The translations under genes and the position numbers were made by a program. This document shows, one piece after another, positions 54,401-64,000 of a stretch of DNA of 64,000 bases; the stretch's first letter is position 1; each line of letters opens with the position of its first letter. The notes under the pieces are model-generated. The model had not been told where the DNA came from. It searched no databases and worked only from the letters and a program-made list of their open reading frames with translations. This DNA comes from Seiridium cupressi (lineage: Eukaryota; Ascomycota; Sordariomycetes; Amphisphaeriales; Sporocadaceae): assembly GCA_036674765.1 (NCBI GenBank), contig JARVKI010000064.1:62001-126000 (forward strand), read 5' to 3'.

Positions 54401-57400
54401 CTGTACAGACGTTCCTGCATCCAGTTAGGCTGTAACGGCTACTTATTAAACAATGAGGCCATTGCGTTGGCATTTACATAGGATAGTGGTCTTGCCTTCC
54501 GATGGGTCGCTAGCTTGATAAGAAGTCGATCAGCAGCTTCTAGTCCCTGATTTACTCCATCAGCGCTTATGCCTATCGAGTATAGTGCTTGAGCGATGGG
54601 TTTGATCTGAGGTCCACTAGTCAAATTGATGAAGGCCATGGCCCTCGTCCTCCTGCATTGCTTGCATTCGCAATGCAGCAGGGGTTGATAGCGTGGCCAG
54701 CTCGCTACTGTGCCTCACGACACTTTGCCTGTTTGCGGGGGATTGACGAATAGCGAAATGCAACCTCGCTCAGGTACCATGGCCTCTGATCATGGCCCAT
54801 GTCGATACCAACGCTCATGCCAACCCCGATGAGAGCTTCGTGCCGTGTGCCAAACCTTGCGGCAAGTGCACGCTGAGCCAGACGGCGAGCCCCTTGGGGA
54901 GACATATCGGCTCTCGCTGCGTCCGACCGGGTGATGTTAGAGAATCTTGAAGCGACGACATGGCCGCCACTGTTCGGGACGTCCATCCATGAGTGGCATT
55001 CCTCAGTGACAAAGAACTTGGGTCGAGCCGCGAGAGGCAGCTGAAAATATTGAGGAACAGCCCTTTTTCTTTTGTCTCTCTTTTCAGTCTCTCCTCTGAC
55101 GAGTTCCGAGTGCTGCGACATTTGCCCTGCGTGCTGGGATTGCGACTGGGGAATTGCAGTCGGTAGTGATCAAAATCTATCTTAGGTGCCCCCTGTCGGT
55201 TGATGAGTGGATGAGAAGTGATCTAAACTTGAAGCTCGACCCCGGCAAGCCCCTCGCCAATTGACGACATGCCTCGTGATTGCCCCTGACCTGGTGGTGC
55301 TTCCCAACGACCGACATGGAACATGGTTCTAATTTTCTCACTTCTCAGCAAACCAACGTCCTGATTCGAAACAGTTGCAGCTGGGAAGGCCCGGAGGATT
55401 GCGGTACCTTTATTTCTGCGCTGCACTGCCATAACCTCAGGGTACCGCCCCCCCTCAAGGGATCGGGGTGTAGAGCAGAATTTTCCCCGACGCCCAGATC
55501 GCGCTCTTGCTGCAGACCTTGGGGATTAGGGCAGCCAGGTAACAGTTGGGCAGCAGCTGCTGGATGATCTCCATGTCTTCCGAGGCAAAGAAAAACAAGC
55601 CCAAGAGCAAAGGTCCGGCCGCCCCTCGATTGATCTTTTGGGGCCTGAGGGCCTCTAGAGCTAATTTGGGCCGGCTGTGGCTCGGCCATGTTTCTGCGAC
55701 GAAGGGCATTGGAAGGCTTTATTTTAGAGTCGTCCTTTGGTCTCAAGTTGGCTGACCAATGGCCACGCTGCGACGCATAATTCATGGCCGGCCGATAAAC
55801 TTAGCAGCATTTCGGTGCGAGTCCCGATCGTGCTCAATGTCAAGTTCAGTGTCATTAGCTGCCTCTAGCAGTTGACCAAGTCGACTACCCCTCAACTGAC
55901 TTACCAAAGAAGGATCGAGGTGAGGATGCGCACATGCCGGCGCAAGCCAGCTAGCCATGTTCTTGAGTCATAGCATTTCCCTTATCCGGCCAACTGGACT
56001 TCTGTATGCCGAGTTTCAGCTTTGGCCTTGTCAAATGCCCAAAGGCTTTGGGTGGCGTGGCCACGGGTGAGCTGGTTAACATGACTGGCATCGTGGACGG
56101 CAGTAGGTAGGATCACCATCGGACATGCTCTGGAAGCAGACGGAATCTACCCGTTCCGTTGCATCTCCCCTTGATCTGATCTGAGAAGGCACATTCCAGT
56201 CCGCCGGTCGAATCCAGAAGGTGCCTGCTTGTGAGTAGATGAAGCATCACCGTACCACGACAACGTGCCAGTGGCTTGCAACGGCTAAGCTAAACACCTA
56301 GCCCACCAACCATTCTTCTCTTAGACTTGGGTTGTGAAAGCAATGCCGAATCAAATCGTACCTTATTCTATGCCTCATCTCTGACTGGTGTCGTTTTAAC
56401 CTTTCGCCGCCGCCCTCTGAGGGTGAGCCAAGTCATATATTAAGCCCGTCATGGTGCACAAGACCGTCCGGCGGACCGGACAACATGAGAATGATGTTTT
56501 CTCTGGTTTTTGGGTAAGTAGACTTTCTGGCGTAGCGTCGCCTCCTAACCTTGTTGAAATACATCGTCTACAAACTAAGTTCGCGGTCGATCGTATCCAG
56601 GGTTACCTCTGCTTGTCATCTTCGAGAACATAAACCTGCGGACCCCATCAGACACGGGGGGTCACGCAGCGTTTGGCAAACCCACGTCAGGCCACATCAA
56701 AGTCTTGACCCATCTGTAGATAGAAGAAAAAGCAAAGTCGGTTTCGAAAGGATCAAATCCCTGGCTCCCACATTCCGCCCGTCTGCTTGTCCACGCAAAG
56801 AGGTCCGTCTGATCAAGCCTCCCGGTATCCTTGAAGCAATCGCATAGTCTCGGGCCTCCTTCCCAGCACCGCACGTCGTATCAGATCTGGTCGACTCAGT
56901 GCCTAGTTAGTGGCTTCGGGAAACCTAACCCACAGCCTTGGAAGTCACATTGCCTTTTCTCCTCTCATTTTGTAGGGGTACGGCAGATAGCTGCAAAGTC
57001 AATTAGCATCTCCTCATACGCCCTACATGAAGATCTCCTACCCGCCACGTCCTCCCGTCCCTAGAATTGCAAGCCTCCGAAAAAAGCATACATAAATTAG
57101 GGAGTGCAGCTAACGGCACCCGGGTGTGCGGACTGGACCAAGTACCAGGCTAGGTGGTTAGCCCATAGCTCAGGTCGTCTGCATCCACACTGCCTGTGCA
57201 CACGCCATCGCTCACCCCGTCACCAAGGATGATCTACTCTCTGCCCAGCAGCCCACTGCCAAGCTAATCAACTCCCATCTTTTTTTTCTTCCTGTCCCTT
57301 CCATCATGGCGCAGGGCTATTGTTGTCTGGTGCTTTGAACAAACTTGTACAGGCTTTTCTGCTTTCGTTCCCAGGCATCAATCAATGTTTTCCCATGTCC

Positions 57401-58827
57401 TACCCACAGCCCCAGGGTACGTGCGAAAGGAAGAACAAAACCCTCGAAACCTGGATATTGCGCCTAGTCTAGCTGGGACCGCACATTGATCCACACCTCT
57501 GCAATGGCACATTGCCCTGCATATCTTTTGCCTACTGCCACCTGCTATATTACCGAGGGAGGTACCTTCCTGAACGACATCACTGCCATACCCTCTCCAA
57601 GCGCGACTATGTCAAGGAGATCACCGACAAGCTAAAGAAAAATCCTCCGACATTCACCAACCTCGACATACCCACTTGTATTACACAACACCCAAGCCCG
57701 ACCTTACTATTTTCAGGCTTGCACCCTTTAGCCTTTGGGTTTTCACGTCAAGGCACTCTGCTACCTACGCGTGCACATCATCCTTACTGTTGCCATTTCC
57801 ACTGTCGACTCTATTGTAGAACTCAGGTCCGGCCCACACCAGCTTGGTCCAGTCATCACTCATCAACACCCTTCAAAGTCGTCAGACATAAGACGTGGTA
57901 TTGATAGGTCCATAAGCTGTTCAACCGATCTTAGCTAAACCAGGCGAATCGGATTGCTGTGACGGGTATACGGAGCAACATTGCTCGTGAGACCCTGGTG
58001 CGGCTTTCCATCTTGACGACTACGCAAGGTCACTGCTTGTTCCTCCCAAGTACCTACGCAGTGCCTCCTGGGATATACCCAGTACCAGTAGTGACAACCG
58101 TTAACAAGTCGAATACACTACTTTCCCCCACCCGGGAATTTTTTTATTTTTTTTGTTTACGGGCCCGACCTAAGATCTAGAGGACAAGGCCAAATCTTAG
58201 AGGAGCAGCTGGCGGAGACATCGTCATCCCTACTTTTATGATTAAGGCATGAATCGAGGTCCCTAGCTGCCCGCGATCACACCAAGGACGGTCAAAGACT
58301 AGTACCTCCAAGTCTTCTTTACATAGGCGGCTATTCCTTGACCACTCCAGAAGCTGCTTGTGCCGCCTTCCTTGCTCAACATAAGAAAAGCACGCCCTAC
58401 CTCAAGACACACCAGTTATAATCCAATACTGCACCATATATCACCGGCATTCCCAAACTCCTACCATTGGTACCTCCATCCCGTCACGATCTGAAATCCG
58501 CGCGACCAACCTGACCCTGTCCTCCGCTTCACGGCTTGCGGATTCGTTTTGCCGAGGATATCCTAACCAGCTGCTCGCCTGGCCCCGCGTGTTCCGTACC
58601 TGGCTACACGGCGCTCCGGAATCCATACTGCCACCGAGAATCGGGAGCTGTCTGATCGCACAGACACGGTCCACACGCGCTATCCCGCAGGTTTTCTCAT
58701 CGTAGTCGGTCGCGCGACCGGCTTGTGAAGCAAACTGGCCTTAATCTACTCGACGCCCACGCCGCTGCCGGAGGTGCACCGGCTTGGTTCGCCGCTCCAG
58801 ACATCTGGCAACTCATTTGACCGTGGC
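51433..58827. other. 7.4-kb region without a recognisable gene
   Basis: I read all six frames. Open frames of 60-169 codons are present on both strands, for example 55345-55785 minus and 51345-51755 plus, but they overlap, lack known motifs and are not joined by convincing introns. From about 57200 to 58820 the plus strand is pyrimidine-rich with many short upstream ATGs, as in long promoters or leaders of regulatory genes; this may belong to the gene at 58828. No transposon ends or RNA gene were recognised. Confidence 0.5.
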
Positions 58828-60113
58828 ATGGACGAAAACGCGCGAAGGAGGAGGCAAAACGAACAGCCTATTAATTCCGCCTCGAACCCAAGATATCCGG
58901 TTCACGACCCAGATGCGCAAAGGAGGTCCTACGGCGCAAGTGCAGGCGCGTCTGACCGGTATCGTCCCGCGCCTCTCAGCACTCCCCCTTCGGCGGCACG
59001 AGGCATGGGAGGAACGGCTGCCTACAGCGGTTACTATCAAGAGCCACCAGCGGCTTTCTCAACGGCTATGCCACAGAACACAATGCCATACCAGTCCGAA
59101 TATGGGCAGGATACGAGGCAAACACCGCAAGGCTTTGGTGCTTACAACGCGCCAATGATGTACAACGTGCCGCAGACGGGCGCGCAAAACGCCGTGTATG
59201 ATACGAGTCAGCAGTTTCCGTCTCGGCAGCCTGCAGCGATGCAGACATTGATGCCCGCGGATGTAGCCGCTCCTTATTTCCCAGCCGAGCCAACGAACTC
59301 GGCTACTGCGCCTGGTCTGCAAGGACAGGCGGGATCCTCAGGCACTTCGGCAGTATATCAACAGAGTCCTGCGGACCAACGCGCCATGCTCCAGAGCTAT
59401 CCCAGCGGAATGGCGTCAATGAGCGGAATCTCACAGACGAGCGCGCCAGACCAGCCCATGGAGGAGCAGGAATATACTGCATCGGCTGAGATGGGCGAAG
59501 CTTACGAGCAGTACCAATCGGCTCTCAAGGAAATCTTCACAAACATACGCAATGGGGTATTGGTGACAGCCAGCGAGTCCCTCTTGAACGTGTCTGACTG
59601 GCTGCTCTCCAAGGTTTCCGAGTTGGGTGAGTCTCTTCGTCTTGATATTTTATCGACTCTATTCTAAGCACTCTATTTACAGGTCTAGTCGTCGACAACC
59701 CAGATCTTCATAGCGATCGCATCAAGCTCTGGAAGGACTTCAATCACGCTTGGCTTGGCTTGCTTCTAAAGCAAAAGGACATGGCCGAATCTGGTGTCCC
59801 GCCCCAGAGAGGCCAAACATTGATTTCCGAGGAGGGCTTGAAAAAACTGGGCAAGGAGCTGGTCCGGCTTTGCGATGGTATCGAACGGCACGGACTGGTT
59901 GACTACGAGTATGGTGTGTGGGAGGAGCACATTGTGACGAGTAAGTGGATCTGCCACCCACCTCCTTGGCCGCTACATGTTCTATCGAGTCTTGCTTACA
60001 CCCTCCCAGTCCTCGAAGAGTGCCTCGACCTGTACGAGAACAACGACGAGGCGGAAGCAGGTTCCTCGTCGCTCCCTAGTGCGGCTGCAGCAAGCCATCA
60101 TGGCTCCCGATAA
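58828..60113 (+). CDS. Unnamed fungal protein: low-complexity N-terminus, helical C-terminal domain
   Basis: I do not recognise a named family. Exons are 58828-59626, 59683-59940 and 60010-60113, giving 386 residues. The frame is open upstream of ATG 58828 but with no other ATG. Residues 1-230 are rich in Gln, Pro, Ala, Ser, Tyr and Met with no fold visible. Residues about 240-365 look like an alpha-helical domain: EYTASAEMGEAYEQYQSALKE at the start, LLNVSDWLLSKVSELG at the first junction, then WKDFNHAWLGLLLKQKD and LEECLDLYEN at the end. The tail is rich in Ser and Ala. The layout recalls transcription cofactors and RNA-binding regulators, but no DNA- or RNA-binding motif is visible. The 7.4-kb gap upstream would fit a regulatory gene. 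Splice phases (1 and 1) join exactly. Confidence 0.75.
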
Positions 60114-63100
60114 GGCCATGGATTCGGCAGCCATTCAAGTTGGGCGCAGAGGTCTGGCAGCAATGTCAAGATTGAGTCCCATGTATCATACCGTATTGCC
60201 CAAGGCGTTGTGTATTGGGCCTGACGGAGTTTTCAATTTGTGTTAGGCAATGATTCCCCTCCAGTTGGCAGTACTTTGATGGATCCGCCCAAAGGTCCAC
60301 CATGTCGATTCGGGCGATGAATGGACGATGGAGTTTGAGGGATTATGTGGCATTACATTACGTGAGACCAATGAAATCCACGAGGCAACATATCTTTTGG
60401 GGATCTTTTTTTAATTTCTTTTTTTAATCTTGCCTTGGGTTGCCGATTTTGGGTGTTGGCTTCTGATATTGGACCGAGCTTAGCGAGCAAGCAACAAGGC
60501 TGTCGACGCGGAAATGATGGAAATGGACTGAGACGGACGGCAAAGCGGAATGCCCTTGAACGGGCAAGGGTAGGGAAAATAGGAGGGGGGAGGGCATGGG
60601 CTGTGCTCTACTGTATCCGTGTACTATGGTTTGAAAGAGATACCCTGGTGGCCTAATGGGGGTAAAACTGGTCAAAAAAGGAATATAGAGGAAGAACAGA
60701 TTATGGCTCTCACGGGCACGGGACTCGGCAAGGCTGGTGTTCAGGTCTATCTGACGGGATGGTACATAGCGGGCAGTAGCTGGTCATACACCAAGCTTGT
60801 ACATGTACATTTATCGCAAGAGCCTGCTACGGGACTTCGTTCGGTATCTCGTTTAGGCACTGACAAGGGTTGCCAAAGAAGAGGAGCAGCTGAGCGGTTA
60901 TTCCCGGTGATAGAGTCGAACAAGGCGACGTTCAAAAGGTCAATAATGGGTGGCGCTGATTGGGCATTGGTTCATGCCCAATTGACGAATCGCCTTATTT
61001 GAAGATCTTTACCCTGTCCAAGAGCTGCAGCAATCTAGGTTGTTCTTGTCAGGGTCCTACAGCCTGCAGCCTGCAGCCTGGCCCCAAGACCCCTGGAGCC
61101 ACGCCGCAACCACAAGCTTATTTCAACCTGGGCTGTCGAGCGTCCTCCATGTCCAAGGTAGCATTCAGTATTGGTCGGGCAGCAACTCTGCCCTGTTCGC
61201 ATTGATGCGAGCATCCAGCGCATCGGACCATCTATCGTCAGGCTCTCTGCGGCGAAACCAGAATCGCCCCAAACCGGCAATGCACCAAACCACACCGCCA
61301 AGCCGCAGCATCGACTCCCTGCTTGGTAGGCCCCATGACACGGGATTGGTTGGCTTTGGGCTGCTTCTGCAGCCTCGGGGCTCGAGTCCAGAAGCAACGC
61401 GTTGCCCTGCTTCTCCACACCTCCCCGCGTTCACACATCCATCCCGCACTCTCCTCGGGCTTACCCATTGGGGCTGGCACATGAACCACTCGTGCATGAT
61501 CATATTGTATTCCCAAGGACTCGGAACCGTGGCTGCCCAATAAATCAAGTAGTGCGCATGTATGATCTGCGCCGCTTGTCCTGCCCTGTGCTATTGGTGG
61601 GCCGGCCGGCTGCGGCCCCATATTTCGTTGTGCCCGCGCTCCTCGGCCTCCAGACCTTCACCTTACCCACGCAACCTGCTGAAGTTTGGGCATCATGATC
61701 CGTACACCTGACGCATCATCGCCGCAGAGGGTCAGGCTTCGACGCGCATCGGGGTCTTGGCCATCTCAAGGTCTAGAACCGGCACGCCGGATGCTATCAA
61801 TTGCCTCTCCCCTGAGGAACACCATCAAGCACGGCGGCTACCCGCAAGCCAACCAGCAAGACCCGTGGGGACTGGAGTCGTTGGGCTCATGGATTCTAGC
61901 ATGGATCACATGGTCACAATGGCATGCGAGCGGTACCCAACACTAAAGCAGTCTTGCCAATTCTTCAACTCGGAATTCTCAGCCTCCGGCAACAAAGCCC
62001 ACATGCCAACCATGAAACAAAACTCGACCGACATATTGCCTTTTACGGTCGGCGACAACACATGATTGGTTGGACCCCAAGTCCACTCGGAGCCGAGGGA
62101 TTGCCGGATTAATTTCAGCTCGTCTGTTGCAGCCAATGCTGACAAGTTTGCAGAGGATCCATCAATCAGAGGCACAGCCCAGCGGCAGCTGAATACTCGA
62201 CTCGACCATGGGTCTTGACCCCCACCCTAAGTCGAGCCCGAGCACAACCATCCAGCAGCCACAGAACAGCAGCCTGATCAGCTCAACAAAGCCGAAAGAA
62301 ACGTTGCTTCTCGTCGTGAGATTGCATTGATGGAAATGATACCAAGCACCCTGGCAAGCTGTCTACATACATTGACCCAAGGCTAGCGAAATATGAGGTA
62401 TCACATTTTATACAGAAACCCCTCTGCTCGAGGATCCGCCCTAAGCCAGCCATCGAACATGGGTCGCGGAAATCACCTTTGGAGTGGCTGCATATGACAG
62501 ATTTTAGGCAGGTGGATTGAAGATGGTACCTGGCTGTTTTGCAATCCTTGTATGTGCGACCAAGATTCCGTCAGCTGATTTATCAGATCTCTTGCTTTGC
62601 CAACATTAGGGTCTCTTTGAGACATTCGACCTTGTGCGTTTGTCTTAGTAGAAAAGACAGCTGCTTGCCAAACGCCAACTACCGACATGGCTCTTGCAGA
62701 GAGGCGTTTTAGTTGGCTGTCCAAGTTTGAGGTGAGGTCCTCTAAATTGACAAATACATATTGTTTTTCTTCAAGTTGCTGCATAGGACCTCGGAGATAT
62801 TGCGATCTAAAACAACCCCACACCACCCGGGTGCTTCCCGTGAACTAGTACCCGCCTTCCGGTCGCCTCAACCTTATTACCAAACTATTGGGATTTTGCG
62901 GCTGACTGTCTGGGTTGAACCTTGTGCTGTCCAAGTCCCCCCTATCGACAAGTCTCGCTTACCAGCCAACGCCTCCAGTTTCTTTCCTTGTCACCAATAG
63001 ACTGGCCTAACTAGCGCCTGCATTTCACGGTTCCCAGTAGCTGCAGATCTGCTGTCCCGATTACCCGGTTACACCTGCCTCAAGCCTCTTTCTGATTGAT

Positions 63101-63646
63101 CATATATTTCCGGTCAACCTCAGCCCCTCCAGCTGGGGTCCATGCGGCAATCTCGTGTGAGATTATTTGACGTATGTGCATGTGCGTCATTTGGCCCAAT
63201 ATTCGACCGTTTATGGGATCTGCAGATGTACAGTTTTGCCCTTGCGCCTCTTTCCGCACGTCAGATCCCAGCCGCTGCGGAAGCCGGCGCCCGCATGATC
63301 GCGAACTGTTCTCGCAGTCAGAGTTCTAGGCAGTACTGCATGTCTCTGCCATGGCTTGGATAAGCTAGGCGCACTGCAGCCGAGGATCAACATTGCATGC
63401 TCAATTTTAACCCGACTGTCGTGCCTTGTGCGGATATGTAATCACCACGACCAACGCTGTTGTTCTGGGAACGAAGCAACACCACTGGTCCTCTCACATG
63501 ACCCGCAATCACTGGTGCTTCCGCGAGCAGCTCTCCAAAAACGGCATTCCGTAGCAACATCACATTTATTGGAGTAAGACATATAGATCTACTAATCTAA
63601 CTTGCATAATGGATTCCAAATCCGTGAACAAGTTTTCACACATCGT

Positions 63647-63706
<60 letters not shown>

Positions 63707-64000
63707 TAATGACAGCGAAACCTGAACCAGTTCTTTTATTATGAGATCCGAAATGACCTTATAGTCACATAGTCTGCCGGATTAGCGGCGTGCAGACGAC
63801 GCAAATGGCCAGAGACAACACGGAGCTGTGCTTCTTATCAGCTTGAGCTGGATGACGGGGCCCTCAATCACAGTTTCAGCACTTCGAGACCTGCGACTGG
63901 GCCGTGGCACCTGGCAAGCAGGCAACGTGCAAGTCGCTCAGCTGATGGTTGAGCCAATGCATTGTCTACATAGTGCAATTCCCGACTGTGAATTCAGGAG
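60114..64000. other. Gene-poor right end of the window
   Basis: The first few hundred bases are probably the 3' untranslated region of the preceding gene (T-rich near 60405-60425). Frames of up to 167 codons near 61040-61620 overlap on both strands, have no family motifs and fit chance in GC-rich DNA. A repeated GCCTGCA word lies near 61060. The (AC)25 tract is the only clear feature. Confidence 0.45.
63653..63702. repeat. (AC)25 microsatellite
   Basis: Fifty bases of uninterrupted AC dinucleotide, far from any recognised gene. Such pure tracts are expected to vary in length between strains. Confidence 0.95.

Noticed and set aside
61040..61621. Overlapping long frames on both strands
   Set aside because: Up to four frames overlap here, as expected by chance in GC-rich sequence; none has family motifs.
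63653..63702. (AC)n tract as a telomere or a Z-DNA regulatory element
   Set aside because: It is a plain dinucleotide microsatellite with no telomere-like unit and no gene close by.
1..64000. CRISPR array, bacterial operons or a biosynthetic gene cluster
   Set aside because: The sequence is eukaryotic, no direct repeats with regular spacers were seen, and no PKS, NRPS or terpene genes are present.

Overview
The window is nuclear DNA of a filamentous ascomycete (Pezizomycotina). Genes carry short GT-AG introns of roughly 48-230 nt. The conserved proteins are eukaryotic: TRA1, EPL1, BUR1, SNF1 beta, KAE1, calcineurin B, eEF1B gamma. Two secreted oxidative enzymes are of ascomycete type: a laccase ending in DTGI and an AA11-like lytic polysaccharide monooxygenase. 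I cannot name the species; Dothideomycetes is a guess only.

Layout. 1-8806 (-): N-terminal three quarters of TRA1, cut by the left edge. 9978-10682 (+): AIG2/gamma-glutamylcyclotransferase-like protein with an 8-nt microexon. 10683-14786: gene-poor, with an AT-rich GTAC-palindrome island. 14787-16846 (+): eight-exon laccase. 16847-21132: gene-poor. 21133-22275 (+): AA11-like LPMO. 22698-25010 (-): DUF3433-type membrane protein that looks internally truncated, with two long A-tracts upstream. 26368-27696 (+) ESS2 and 28058-29665 (+) SAD1/USP39 form a same-strand pair of spliceosomal genes. 30150-31030 (+): frameshifted methyltransferase pseudogene. 31240-31501 (-): 50-residue complex I subunit. 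32001-33907 (+): BUR1/CDK9 kinase with an open in-frame tail after its stop. 34799-35774 (-): unnamed membrane protein in four exons. 36967-38608 (+): SNF1/AMPK beta. 39067-40191 (-): KAE1. 42389-44279 (-): EPL1. 45122-45913 (+): calcineurin B. 48223-49825 (-): eEF1B gamma. 50268-51432 (+): mitochondrial ribosomal protein S9. 51433-58827: 7.4 kb with no recognisable gene. 58828-60113 (+): unnamed low-complexity protein. 60114-64000: no recognisable gene, an (AC)25 microsatellite.

Most genes are housekeeping: chromatin acetylation (TRA1 and EPL1 are both NuA4 subunits), splicing, transcription elongation, glucose and calcium signalling, tRNA modification, translation and respiration. They are mostly arranged as divergent pairs with short shared promoters. 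I found no gene cluster that clearly forms a new system. The best leads are the BUR1 stop codon that an optional 96-nt intron could remove, the 8-nt microexon, the decayed methyltransferase, the half-missing DUF3433 protein and the two unnamed proteins. All exon boundaries were worked out by eye from splice motifs, reading frame and family conservation; no transcript data were available.
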